Source: Glandiceps talaboti
Taxonomy: Eukaryota > Hemichordata > Enteropneusta > Spengelidae
Reading direction: 5' to 3'
Length of the DNA stretch: 64,000 bases
Assembly (NCBI RefSeq): GCF_964340395.1
Contig: NC_135568.1
Coordinates: 9,720,776-9,784,775 of the forward strand
Numbering within the stretch: the stretch's first letter is position 1; each line of letters opens with the position of its first letter. A program made the position numbers and the translations under genes. Under the pieces are notes generated by a model that saw only the letters and a program-made list of their open reading frames with translations, searched no databases and was not told where the DNA came from. Shown piece by piece: positions 46,001 through 55,695 of the stretch.

Positions 46001-47066
46001 AAGACTCACCAACGAGAAACGTGGGTGACTATGATGTATACTTGCAACACGGGTCCAATTAAAATATCCAAGTAACTTCACCGTTGCAGGAATAAAGTCT
46101 GTTTCTGATGGAACTGTGCGAAAAAACGTAGGGTACTTCTCACGTTCTGATAAAAATGGTTCAGTATTAGCATAGGAGATCTGGAAATATTGAATGAAAT
46201 TTCAAGAGTTATTACATTGTAAAACACGCGCACGCTCACACAAACACACACAAAAACTATTCATTTTGAGGCGTACATATCCAATAGGTACCTACACAGA
46301 GAAGCATAGCAACACATAGGTACCTACACAGAGAAGCATAACAACACATATACCTACACAGAGAAGCATAGCAACACATAGATATCTACACAGAGAAGCA
46401 TAGCAATACATAGACATCTACACAGAGAGACATAGCAACAAATATATACCTACACAGAGAAGCATAGCAACACATATACCTACACAGAGTACCATAGCAA
46501 CACATAGATATCTACACAGAGATGCATCGCAACACATAGATACAAATGTACCTACACAGAGAAGCATAGCAACACATAGATATCTACACAGAAAAGCATA
46601 GCAACACATCGATACCTACACAGAGAAGCATAGCAACACATAGATATCTACACAGAGAGGCATAGCAACACATAAATACCTACACATAGAAGCAAAGCAA
46701 CACATCGATACCTACACAGAGAAGCATAGCAACACATATATACCTACACAGAGAAGCATAGCAAACACATAAATACCTACACAGAGAAGCATCACAACAC
46801 ATAGATACCTACACAGAGAAGCATAGCAACAGATTTGAATATTAATTTTTCTAGTGACAGTCGTTTTACTTGCCTTCTCGAATCCTTGATTATTTTTTTT
46901 TCAATATCTACTAGAGTTAGATTATTACCTGAATTAGTTTCCACGAGCTTACAGCCTCGGCAATTGGAGCTGTAACATTTGGACAAATTCCGCCAAGAAC
47001 TACCAACTTAGGTGGTCTATCAACCATGGCGTCGAATAAGGCTTTAGTCCCAACCGCCATGTCACA
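34014..47066 (-). CDS. GABBR2: GABA-B receptor subunit 2-like class C GPCR, 17 exons, N-terminus not found
   Basis: Seventeen phase-consistent exons encode 816 residues running to the stop. The extracellular Venus-flytrap part begins at [50 protein letters not shown] and [10 protein letters not shown] follow. The GPCR part has helix 1, [75 protein letters not shown] with [18 protein letters not shown], and [11 protein letters not shown]. Then come a predicted coiled coil ([16 protein letters not shown]) and a 100-residue Ser/Asp-rich tail. GGxCPxVT and the tail coiled coil favour GABBR2 over GABBR1. Invertebrates often have several paralogues, so the symbol means nearest family. The signal peptide and first part of lobe 1 are missing from the exons found. 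Confidence 0.92.
34594..34684 (-). CDS. GABBR2: GABA-B receptor exon p: end of the coiled coil
   Basis: 30 codons plus one base: [15 protein letters not shown], then [16 protein letters not shown]. Acceptor CCTTTAG, donor GTAGGT in phase 1. Confidence 0.75.
34755..35080. mobile_element. MITE-like element, family A, copy 4, diverged (GABA-B receptor intron)
   Basis: The left arm has TTTGATACAACCACACAGAC. The right arm has TTAGACAAAATGTAGCAAGA and GTGTGGTTGTGTCAAAT. It lies between exons p and o. Confidence 0.5.
35095..35565 (+). repeat. Dispersed repeat family C, copy 2 (GABA-B receptor intron)
   Basis: Contains GGTATCAATGATATCTG, GGACATTTTGTTTTGAAAG, CACTTTTGTGAAACAATG and ACAGACTCATGAA in the same order as copy 1. 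Confidence 0.45.
35711..35875 (-). CDS. GABBR2: GABA-B receptor exon o: cytoplasmic linker and coiled coil
   Basis: 55 codons: [17 protein letters not shown], then [19 protein letters not shown]. The heptad-like end aligns with the GABBR2 coiled coil that pairs with the partner subunit. Confidence 0.82.
36280..36895 (+). mobile_element. Broken retroelement gag-like remnant in a GABA-B receptor intron
   Basis: On the plus strand, opposite to the host gene, several frames carry Gln/Glu-rich, capsid-like protein pieces: [26 protein letters not shown] and, in the same frame past a [16 protein letters not shown] and LQHLNQ. The last piece resembles the start of gag-type proteins of invertebrate DIRS/LTR elements. 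Stops and frame changes mark it as dead. No protease, polymerase or LTR was seen. Confidence 0.35.
36936..37022. repeat. Short inverted repeat (hairpin)
   Basis: TATGGCCTCTTTACGT near 36.94 kb and its exact complement at about 37.0 kb enclose about 55 bases. It lies just downstream of the gag-like remnant. Confidence 0.5.
37454..37678 (-). CDS. GABBR2: GABA-B receptor exon n: helices 6 and 7
   Basis: [40 protein letters not shown] and [13 protein letters not shown]; the most conserved exon of the gene. Confidence 0.95.
37881..37996 (+). repeat. Poly-T run and (TTCTG)n pentanucleotide repeat
   Basis: Over 20 T residues, then about 11 TTCTG units. GABA-B receptor intron. Confidence 0.9.
38266..38364 (-). 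CDS. GABBR2: GABA-B receptor exon m: helix 5
   Basis: [17 protein letters not shown], then [16 protein letters not shown]. The conserved Cys of extracellular loop 2 is present. The acceptor is the second AG of ACAGAG, required for phase. Confidence 0.87.
38719..39062. mobile_element. MITE-like element, family A, copy 3 (GABA-B receptor intron)
   Basis: Both arms are present: TTTGATGCAACCACACACAA on the left, GGTTTCTGCGTGGTTGTATC on the right. It lies between exons m and l. Confidence 0.55.
39144..39266 (-). CDS. GABBR2: GABA-B receptor exon l: helix 4
   Basis: [20 protein letters not shown], then [19 protein letters not shown]. Donor GTAAAC. Confidence 0.9.
39529..39636 (-). CDS. GABBR2: GABA-B receptor exon k: helix 3, GC donor
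   Basis: [20 protein letters not shown], then [16 protein letters not shown]. The exon ends AAG before GCAAGT, a classic GC-AG donor; no in-phase GT is available. Confidence 0.9.
39676..39942. mobile_element. MITE-like element, family B, copy 1 (GABA-B receptor intron)
   Basis: Left end CTGAAACAAAACGTCGTCTG, right end GAGCCAGACGATG with CTTCTTCAGG. The inside repeats a CCAGACGATAAAATGTAGCA unit in inverted and direct copies. Confidence 0.5.
40487..40619 (-). CDS. GABBR2: GABA-B receptor exon j: helix 2
   Basis: [18 protein letters not shown], then [20 protein letters not shown]. Near-identical to GABBR2 at KMSSPYxNNLII. Confidence 0.92.
40855..41114 (+). repeat. (ATTC)n and (CACT)n microsatellites
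   Basis: ATTC array to about 40.96 kb, then mixed sequence, then a pure CACT array from 41.04 kb. They lie between GABA-B receptor exons i and j. Confidence 0.97.
41225..41375 (-). CDS. GABBR2: GABA-B receptor exon i: first transmembrane helix
   Basis: [17 protein letters not shown] leads into helix 1 ([20 protein letters not shown]), then FNLRFRNH. Donor GTAAGT in phase 2. Confidence 0.9.
41852..41932 (-). CDS. GABBR2: GABA-B receptor exon h
   Basis: 81 bases, phases 1 and 1: [18 protein letters not shown], then NEDVVLWRG. Matches the end of the extracellular domain. Confidence 0.83.
42696..42756 (-). CDS. GABBR2: GABA-B receptor exon g
   Basis: 20 codons plus one base: [20 protein letters not shown], matching GxVxFxNGxRxGTI in GABBR2. 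Donor GTATGC. Confidence 0.85.
42959..43044 (+). repeat. (CA)n then (CT)n microsatellite
   Basis: The motif switches from CA to CT near 42.98 kb; lies 100 bases downstream of GABA-B receptor exon f. Confidence 0.97.
43147..43374 (-). CDS. GABBR2: GABA-B receptor exon f
   Basis: 76 codons: [45 protein letters not shown]. Acceptor CCATCAG, donor GTAAGA. Confidence 0.9.
43848..44042 (-). CDS. GABBR2: GABA-B receptor exon e: Venus-flytrap lobe 2
   Basis: 65 codons: [20 protein letters not shown], then [20 protein letters not shown] and EEKTISGL. Acceptor TTGAAG, donor GTGAGC. Confidence 0.9.
44485..44550 (-). CDS. GABBR2: GABA-B receptor exon d
   Basis: 22 codons with [15 protein letters not shown] and AQKVFCQ, matching the family's VRIILGxF...KVFC block. 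Donor GTATGT. Confidence 0.88.
44665..45175 (+). repeat. tRNA-derived SINE, copy 2 (GABA-B receptor intron)
   Basis: Shares ATCTGCAGGTTGC, GGCCTTGGGCAAGAT, GTCAACCGAGCTGTAT and a 3' end (GTATATAAAAACCTAAC) with copy 1, and ends in (ATT)n. The head is disturbed by local duplications: several copies of GATAGTCAAATG, and a doubled unit of about 46 bases around GGCTTTGAATCTGCA. Confidence 0.6.
45359..45460 (-). CDS. GABBR2: GABA-B receptor exon c
   Basis: 34 codons: [18 protein letters not shown], then [15 protein letters not shown]. Acceptor TTTATCAG, donor GTAATT. Confidence 0.85.
46010..46180 (-). CDS. GABBR2: GABA-B receptor exon b
   Basis: 57 codons: [20 protein letters not shown], then [17 protein letters not shown] and [11 protein letters not shown]. 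Donor GTGAGT. Confidence 0.9.
46262..46833 (+). repeat. Minisatellite, unit of about 32-36 bp, some 16 copies
   Basis: The unit is close to TACCTACACAGAGAAGCATA followed by GCAACACATAGA. Copies differ by single bases and by small length changes. It ends 96 bases from GABA-B receptor exon a. Confidence 0.95.
46929..47066 (-). CDS. GABBR2: GABA-B receptor exon a: Venus-flytrap lobe 1
   Basis: 46 codons, phase 0 both ends. Contains [13 protein letters not shown] and [20 protein letters not shown]; the two cysteines match the conserved lobe-1 disulfide. Confidence 0.9.
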
Positions 47067-47329
47067 CTAGAAAAGAAAATAATATGCTTGCATATTAATA
47101 ATGTTCAGCCATCCCTCGGAGGGCAAGACATGATCAGGATTAATATACGACAAAATTGCACTCTCGAGCAAGTATAACAAAGTATGACAAAGATAGTAAG
47201 ACGTTTGATGTCAAATGACTTCTACTGTATCAGGCACATACGGTGCAATCCAACCAGTCCTGGGTTTTGAGCAATGCATTACTCTCAAGTTGCACTAGCT
47301 ACAACATTTTTCTAAAACAGTGTTGTTTT

Positions 47330-47575
47330 ATATAATGACTTACTCATAATATTGTACATCCTGAACCACATTGAATCACCTGTGTGTAAATGTACTTACG
47401 CACATGTACACATAATGTGGAAGGATAAACTGATTTTTGTCGTCTGCACTCAAAAATAAACACGCTAATACGATCACGATTTCAAGCTGTTGCGGTACAG
47501 ATTATCTAATTATTGGTTCTTTTGGTTCTTTAAACTGAAGAATGATATACAGCTAGTGCTGTTCTAAGTATGATT
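47330..47575 (+). repeat. Dispersed repeat family E, copy 3
   Basis: Blocks TTACTCATAATATTGTACAT, TTGAATCACCTGTGTG, ACGATCACGATTTCAA and ATACAGCTAGTGCTG. Confidence 0.4.
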
Positions 47576-48177
47576 ACACGCATGACAGCTTAATATCGGA
47601 TTCCATGACAACAAGGCTACTTTCTTTCCCTTCATTCTAAATATCCATACTCTCTGGTTATGCTGTCAGATTTTAATGAAATATCGAGAGGGTGTGTTGT
47701 CATGACGACAGCATAGCCTTTACCATCTCTTTTTGTGTGTCCCCAAATGACACATTCATAAAGTTCCTAACTGATATTTTTCATCAGTGGGACCAGACAA
47801 TGCATATGGAGATTACTGATGTCAAATTTCATCCTTCATCAAGCACTTGTATAGCTTAATACATTTGACATAAAACTTTCCAGTTTGTTGGTGGCTAACG
47901 GAGCAGTGTGTTTACGAGCATATATAAAGTGGACCAGGAGCTCAAACTCGTAAAGGCAGATAATTAAGTCAGGTTTGGATAAATATACTCATAGCCTGTT
48001 TGACAGTATTAGCTTTATCGCTTATTTATGCTCCTATATTGTTCGACGTCTTAAACATAATGTTAAAAGTCATGTCAGCTACTTAATTTTGTGTAAGTAT
48101 CATTTATCAAGCCTTCGTAATTCGGATAAAAATGTAACTTTACTCGGAGGTAGCATCCAACTATTATTTAATAGACA

Positions 48178-48228
48178 CTGTCTGTCTCTGTCTCTGTCTG
48201 TCTGTCTGTCTGTCTGTCTATGTATGTA

Positions 48229-48264
<36 letters not shown>

Positions 48265-48364
48265 TGTATGTGTGTATGGATGTGTGTATGTATGTATGTA
48301 TGTATGTATGTATGTATGTATGTATGTATGTATGTATGCTTGTTTGTCTGTAAGTTTGTCTCTG

Positions 48365-48446
<82 letters not shown>
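48178..48446 (+). repeat. (TCTG)n, (TATG)n and (AT)n compound microsatellite
   Basis: Three blocks in order; (AT)n from 48.37 kb is pure. Open frames here are artefacts. Confidence 0.97.
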
Positions 48447-48450
<4 letters not shown>

Positions 48451-48972
48451 CTTGCCATCTAAAGAGCACATCATAGTTTTAACCGCGACCTTACACAGCA
48501 TATGCACCGGAGTCGTGAATTTTGTCTTCCTAATAGAATGTTAAAGATATCACAGAGATCAGAAGACATCAATATATCAGTTAAATGTTTATTGTAATGA
48601 GGAATGGTAGTGAATAATTATGTCATGCCAGGCTAATAAGACGCCAAATGCTGTCTAAAGCAACTTATATTCAGATATACAAATAAACTACTGCTCACGT
48701 AAAAAGGGACTTAGTCAAGGGCTGTGGTTTTGTAGGCTATTTAACTTTCCAGTGCATTATTTCAGTTACTAAATCAATATTAATGATGTCTTAATGTTTA
48801 TGTGATAGTCACGGTTGTACCATGGCTCTGCTGAAGGATGAATCAATCCTAAGCTGTTGCTGATGTCTAAAACCATGCTTGCACGTCTTGTTTACTGCAG
48901 AAAGAGTATATATATATTGCGCTCTGCCACTGCGGTATAGAGCACTGTCTTAGCAGATTGATACTCACCGAG

Positions 48973-48973
<1 letters not shown>

Positions 48974-49065
<92 letters not shown>
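48974..49065. repeat. (AT)n microsatellite
   Basis: About 45 pure AT units. Confidence 0.98.
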
Positions 49066-49067
<2 letters not shown>

Positions 49068-49946
49068 TTGATTAATATCACCCCACCCCTTCACACACCC
49101 ATCCTAACGAAGCTTTCCGAACGAGTTCAGAAAAAAATGACGCCGCCCTCGTGCCAACAATGATTTCACCTTTTCTGATTCGTCCATAGACGGCATGTTT
49201 TTCTTGTTTGTGCATTAGAACCAAAATTAAATTATAATTTCTAAAAAGGAAATTCAAAACTACATAGAAATATGTCATTTCTAAACTAATTGTGCAGTGA
49301 AACATAATACATATCAGATATATAATATTTGTTTATCAGAAACTCGGTTTTGAGGTTTGTCAAATAATATAATTTATTCCTATATAGTAGATTATAATGA
49401 TTCGTGTGGTTTCATTTCATTTACGGTTTAAAAGCGTGTCTCCATGTGCCCTATTAGCAGTTTTTTCTCATTAATTTTCATATTTCCCACGCCAAACTTT
49501 TCAGTATCGCATGGATTCGAATAAATCAGCTATGAAGTCTGACACACTGTCTGCTTGCTTTTCCTTCTCATCAGCTGGAATGATACTTAAGTTCTCAAAA
49601 ATGCAGATGTTTTTCTTATTACAATTAACATTTCATAACGTTAGCATCTGAGATGTTGATGATGAAATAATATGTTTGAAAGGTTTGCAGACTGGTGCAA
49701 AGACAGCGAATGCTATCTAAATTTTATGTACAAGATTGTCGATAACAACGACCATCTCATTAAGAATAAACACTCGTTTTAAGTTCATCTTGAATTATTA
49801 CTTGAAAAATAGTATACCGTAAGACGGCGAGGGAAGACAGACAAAAGGACAGACAGAGGGAGAGTTTTAAAGTCAAATAGTTCGTGAACACAAAACTATA
49901 TGCATATATGAAGGGGTGTGCAGTTTCGCGTACGCACAGTCACAGA

Positions 49947-49948
49947 CA

Positions 49949-49992
<44 letters not shown>
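49947..49992 (+). repeat. (CA)n microsatellite
   Basis: About 22 units after a CAGACAGACA lead-in. Confidence 0.97.
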
Positions 49993-49993
<1 letters not shown>

Positions 49994-52939
49994 TCGTGCG
50001 CATATAAGCAAACAGTACGGAGTTTAAATGATGGCATATTGCATTGCACCAGTCGGGATTGCCACTAGCTAGGGACTACATATTTTAACTCGTGAAAAAT
50101 ACCAATAGTGAGCGTTTTATGTCTTTCGACATTTCTTGTCATTGCACAGTAATTTTATGACTCCGTGTAAAGGCAGTACGTAGAAAATATATATAATCTT
50201 TACACCTCTTGTATCGTTATTTGAAGAGCCACAAACCAAGGCTGTAATCATGTGAACTCATAGTTTCAAATGTCAAGACTCAAGTTGCTTCATATATAAG
50301 ATAGCTGGCTATATCATAATTTATCGTGAAGCCGGGTTGATAGAATAATGTATATTAAGCTTTATACTTTCACTCTGTGTAACTATAATGATAATCACGC
50401 AGTGACATCAGAAAATAAAATAAAAGAATTGTTAGTGAATGTTTGTGGCTGACTTATTTAAATCTAGAGCGCTTATTGTTTGATAAGCCCGTATTGCGAT
50501 CACTATGTGAAGTAAAATTGCTGAAAAGAACAAAATTACAAAGGAATTTAAACTAATTTAATTTAAATGCAAATTCCTGTCACGTATTATGCATTATAAC
50601 ACATTTCTATTCTTGTGGGGAAAATCGATACACTTGAACACGATTTATAAATTGTCAAAGAACTAAAGTTGTATGGAGCATTAGTATGTCTATATTTAAT
50701 ACATTTTTAAGCAACCAGTTATAATTCCTCAAACAAGGACATTGTCTTTTATTTCAATGCCAGTGATCAAAGTGTATCAAGTGAAGGTGCCGAAAAGTTC
50801 ATTTTATGATTTTGATTGGTAAATGGACAATACACAAGTATTGGCGGATCAAGTAAAGTGCTTCAATTGGCTGGCTGAGGTATTTGACTTGGTGCATAGA
50901 TCAGAGTACAGTTTTTATTTGTGATACATATAAATATCCTCCGAATATAATGACGTCATAACTAATTGCCAACAGGATGTATTTGATTCCATATGTATTA
51001 GAAGCCTTTCCCTTCTGTTTGTTAGAATTGTGAAAAACACCTCAAGTCGACCGGTTTTTCATTCTTTATTTAAATGAAATTATTTCTTAACATCAGCTGT
51101 GTTCTTTTGTGAAATACTAAATTGAGTAGGTGGTTGCGAAACAGTTGGGTTAGACGTAGCCTATTGGTAACTCTAGGGAAAAATTACAAGGTTGAGAACA
51201 GCATTGTCCTTTGAAAACAATAAAAGTGAATAACAACTTAATACATATGAATAGTGTGAGCTTTAAAAACGGAATACCTCAAGGGACTGGTGACAGTCTA
51301 TATGTGAAGCTCTGATGCCAAATTTAAAGTTATTACCATCATGTTGATTTTGGCTTAATTGCATGACTCCAGAATGTATGTGGTGAAAGAGTAATGTAAG
51401 TTCGTAAATTACATAAGCTGCAGCTCAGAAACAAAGTTTTGTTTGGACGTCCTTAGTTACCAAGTACATTTTTGTAGCATGGGACCCAAGGTGCACGTGT
51501 GGAATTGTACGACCCAGCTTTAATGATGTATGGCTACAACGAATGTAACATTCATGTGACGAAGAACAACATTGAGTACTAAGTTAGTACGGTAACCTTT
51601 AATTGGCAAATAAGATCACATGAAACCGAACACACAATATTCAATACCGAGAACTGTTGTGTTAGGTGGGAATGGGGGTGGGGAAATATAAAATGAAAAC
51701 TAAAATCTAATATTTGATTCATATAATTAAATGAATAGATTAAACTAGATTTATCGGAGTGGATAGCATGTGAAACTGGATGTATTCAAAGATAAATTTC
51801 AGAGGTTCGTATACAACGTTATTCACTGCGAATTAATACCTGATTTATATCCACAGAAAATCACGTATCGGCAATTCCTAACACCAATTGACATACAAGA
51901 AACATTCCAGCTTGAGGGTTGATCTCTGCTAAGGTTCAAAGTTCACGACATTTGTAATAACACGCACCTGCTCAAAGTCTTTGAAGATCAAATTAGGTAA
52001 TATCCTCCTAATCATGACATTTATGTGGATTACATAGGATTAATGAGCTTAAATAGAGATTATTGAGGAAATGGCTTCATATTACAAAGAGGACTTTACT
52101 TTCCGATGCGTTCGTGTGGGAGGCTAAGGGATTTACTACAAGCTCAATATTGTATTTACAGCAACATTCTTTAAGGGTCGTTCCTTTCATAACTTTCAAA
52201 TAAAATATTCAATTTGTGAATATTTTTGTTCACTGTTTCTTTAATAGTCAAACAAATATTGCCAAGGACGTCAACTGAACAAAGAAAGTGGAACACGTTT
52301 ACGTTTCAACTTGACGTTTTTTCCGCGACCACGGGGCGTAATGTAAGTGATGTACAATCAATGGGACTCTCCAGAAACCAAAGTTTTCGAAAATACCTTT
52401 ATTTCCTGCGTTCCTCTTTAAGTTTGAAAGACTCTCAAATACTTGGATATTATACTATGAAATATTTTACAACAAAAATGGTCGTCGATGATATATATTG
52501 ACATGTCTTGTTAGAGTATGCAAATTCAATAACAAGGGCTTAGAAATTTCAAATATGGGTGGCCTTTGAGCGAATCACCGTATATGCTATATAGGTAATT
52601 ACAACAATAATAACTACAACAACAACAGCAACAACAACAAAACGCTGAATAGTTGTACGCTAGTATGTCTGAATGGCTACCAATGATAGACCCCTCATTG
52701 TCATCCGCCCATTCTAGTCACCAGAAATAGAATTTTCCCACGAAGGCACATCACAAATATAGCAATCCTTGGATAGCAAGATTATTGTTCAACATTCTTC
52801 AATGCACTACTACAGGGGGGGGGGGGGCAGAATATATCAGTCTTGTTCTATTCTCATTAAGGTCATTTATTTATTCAAAGGCAATTGGGCCAAAACACAA
52901 ATCACTATGAACAAAAAACACAATACGGTTAAAGGTTAC

Positions 52940-53830
52940 AGTTCCAATTCATTTGCTTCAGCTCTTACTGTTAGAGCATGCTTGAGAAAGGCTGCAATAC
53001 TGTAAGTGAACTACTTGGCCAGATGATTACAGCTCAGTAAATGTTTCATAAGTAGGCGGAGAATAAAAATATTGTGGGATATACTTGGACCTAGCATTGG
53101 CAAACAAATTTCATTTCAGTAGGAAGTAATACTCATCTTCAAGTTCATTTGAGTCGCAAGAAACACAGATTCGATCGGCGCTGTCAATGCCTTGTCTTCC
53201 TGTTTCAATTTTTAAACAGTGTGAAGGGCATCTAAAATGTGCCAATATTTTTCTATGACTAACAACAGTGACAGCTGACTAATACAATTCAGGTGAAGTA
53301 ATGATTTAAAGTTTCTATAGGTATCACGTGTTGAATCCTCTGACACCCAATTATTTGATAAATAACTTTTAAAACGCTCTACAAAGATATGTAGAAAGAC
53401 ATTTGTGTCACCATTTTCTTGTGTTCCCCAAACATTACAAATGTACAATAGATTTTTTATGTCAGAGGCCCATGTGTGTCTTGTTCTACAGCCGATATAA
53501 TAAACATATCGTAACATTTTTTGTGGTATCTATAGTTTGGCATAGTGTCCATAGATTAGTCCAATATTTAATGCGACGTTTTGCTGTTTGTAGATAAAGA
53601 GCATATCTACCACATTCGCCAAGCGTGGTGGAGTTTGGGGCACTATTTGAGACCCCAAGAAAAAACCTACATACACTATACTGTACCCTATCTAAAATAA
53701 AATGTAAGATTGGAACCACCAAATTTCGGAGGCGTGTGTCAGAATAGGCATCACCATGGAGTCAATTTCTAACCTAAATTCAAACTTCGCCAGCTTCATA
53801 CGATTTCCATCTGGACAGTTCTGCAACACA
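52940..53830 (-). mobile_element. Non-LTR retrotransposon (LINE), broken 3' part of the reverse-transcriptase ORF
   Basis: The reverse complement shows, in order, pieces typical of the end of a CR1/Jockey-type LINE polyprotein: MVMPILTHASEIWWF, LGECGRYALYLQTAKRRIKY, FVERFKSYLSNNW, FKSLLHLN, LKIETGR, then a zinc-knuckle-like CVSCDSNELEDEYYF and RSKYIPQYFY. Stops and frame changes between the pieces show it is dead. Confidence 0.6.
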
Positions 53831-53959
53831 TGTACACCAGGTGTCATCTTGTTCTAGTCTGACCCTCTAGCATTAGGTAAAATGTTAATACAGGTACCTA
53901 GAATTCTACTTATTTGCATCAATTGCTCTACAAATCTCAACACCGTGACTAAATTAATC

Positions 53960-54360
53960 TATGCATTGAATATGAAGCAATACCTCTCTGACCTTCTTCA
54001 TCAATATACTCCACAAAGACAACGCCTCAGATTCTCGTCTTCTTTGTAATCCAAGGGTTTCCAGAAAGACTTTTGGCGAGAGATCTTTCTCTCACATTGG
54101 CCCTACTTTATGGAACCATCTTCCTATCGATCCTCGTCACTTCAAGTCTCTTACATCCTTCCGCCATTCTCTCAAGACCCATCTCCTTAGACATTAGTCT
54201 CAGTCTTCTTCAATTACCTAGTATTCAGTGTCTGTGAATCCATATTTGCTCTTACCATAGACTAATTTTCCATTTCTGCGCCTCGAGCTCTGCTTGCAGA
54301 GATTACGCGCTCTAAAGTCTACTTTATTATTAATAGTATATTAATAATCCACTATCCCTG
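53960..54360 (+). mobile_element. Second LINE remnant, 3' end, on the opposite strand
   Basis: The plus-strand frame ends with FGERSFSHIGPTLWNHLP and SFRHSLKTHLLRH then stop, the usual end of a CR1/L2-type reverse transcriptase. A one-base shift separates it from YLSDLLHQYTPQRQRLR upstream. The 3' end has TTACGCGCTCTAAAG and an (ATT)-like tail, as in many LINE 3' UTRs. Confidence 0.6.
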
Positions 54361-54774
54361 TGAGCAATTCCCAGCACACAAAAAATTAAGATACTAAAAA
54401 TTCAGTCTCAGAGACTACAACCAAGTAAAGAGGGTATAGGAGAATAAGCCGTAATGGGACCGTACCGGATGTATCATTTCCCATACGCATACAAATCAAT
54501 GTATTATAACTTTTTGTATTTGAGGATAGCATTATTTACCAGTACACAAATTAGTAGGACTTGCTCAGGAATATTTTCTGCATAGTACATGCTTATTGAC
54601 CTGAAAATGTACATAGATTTTTTTATTCACAATTTTAAGCCGCGACAATTGTAATTGGGTATATTTTTTCCTGAATGTTTGTTATTTTCGATTTCATTGT
54701 GTGATGGTACTTGTTGAAGCATGTGTAATCACGTTTTGGTTTAACCTTATCAGCATTCCACAAATCAATGAAGC

Positions 54775-55175
54775 AAGTCAATTTCAAAATACCGCAAAAT
54801 GCAGCTTTTCTGTTTGATACAACCACACAAAAACCAACAAGAAAGTGCATGTGCCATACTTCAATAGCAACATCGCATGTTTTGCTACATTTAGTCTAAA
54901 TGAAATAAACCATTTAAAATGTATTGCATCTGCATGCAGACATTGGGCGCCAATGTCGCTACTGAAACACCCGATGAAGTGTACTAAAAATGTCTTTTGC
55001 TTGTTCATTTGATGTCTGTATGGTGGCATGTGTAGTTCATTTCACTGCCACAGAATGTAGCAAGAGACTGTACCCATTCAATATTGCTATCTTCAAGTGT
55101 AGCATGTCCAGTTTCTTGGTTACTGCGTGATTGTATTAAACAGAAAAGCTTCAAGGTATTTTGAAATTTACTGTA
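54775..55175. mobile_element. MITE-like element, family A, copy 2
   Basis: Nearly full-length match to the copy at 7.2 kb on both arms: CTGTTTGATACAACCACACA on the left, GCATGTCCAGTTTCTTGG on the right. The inverted ends extend outward to AATTTCAAAATACC and its complement. Confidence 0.6.
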
Positions 55176-55437
55176 TTATCCGGACCGTTGATTCATACAG
55201 TTCACTCGTGGCTACCCAGCCAATGTGTATTGTGTCGGGTCGCCATCGTAGACAGGTGATTCAGCTAATAAAGAAGTAAAGAGTTGTTCTTTGTAATAGT
55301 TTGATGTTTTTTCAAAACATCTAAACATTTACATGGGGGGGGGGGGGGGTATAAGACTATGCATGTCCAGGTGGGTAGCTACCATATACAGCTCAGGTAT
55401 ACAAATATATGACGGCAAAATGGGTCACGAAATAAAC

Positions 55438-55695
55438 CTAAATATGGGTCCATTTTTCGTCCGATAGTTCCCTAATCACGGGGTCGGTAATAGGAGGAAC
55501 TTCTTCATGCTCTAGAAATACTTTCACAGCTTCATAATAAAGGTAATTGACCGGATCATTGTAACTAGAAATCCCTAACAATGTGTCTTTTTTTATTATA
55601 GTATACATGGGTAGATGTTTTGCACAAGGGTCATCCTCTGGCACCCAATCTGAAAAATTGGGGGAACTCTTCCCTCTATATAGCATCGTCTTCAT
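55438..55695 (-). CDS. Hypothetical 85-codon open frame, not recognised
   Basis: ATG at 55695, TAG ending at 55438. The composition is protein-like, with no simple-sequence bias: DWVPEDDPCAKHLPMY and YYEAVKVFLEHEEVPP. I recognise no family. It has no neighbouring exon that I can see and could be a chance open frame or a remnant of a mobile element. Confidence 0.22.
   Translation of the reverse strand: MKTMLYRGKSSPNFSDWVPEDDPCAKHLPMYTIIKKDTLLGISSYNDPVNYLYYEAVKVFLEHEEVPPITDPVIRELSDEKWTHI

Larger units (their letters stand above)
47067..52939. other. Stretch upstream of the first GABA-B receptor exon found
   Basis: Should contain an upstream intron, and possibly the missing 5' exons, of the GABA-B receptor gene. 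I searched the minus strand for the lobe-1 start and a signal peptide and recognised neither. It holds a family E repeat and three microsatellites. Confidence 0.5.

Noticed and set aside
46262-46833. CRISPR-like array of regular repeats
   Set aside because: The whole unit repeats with no unique spacers, and the context is an intron of an animal gene.
52226-52501. 91-codon plus-strand frame
   Set aside because: Mixed composition but no family recognised and no flanking splice sites that lead to another exon.
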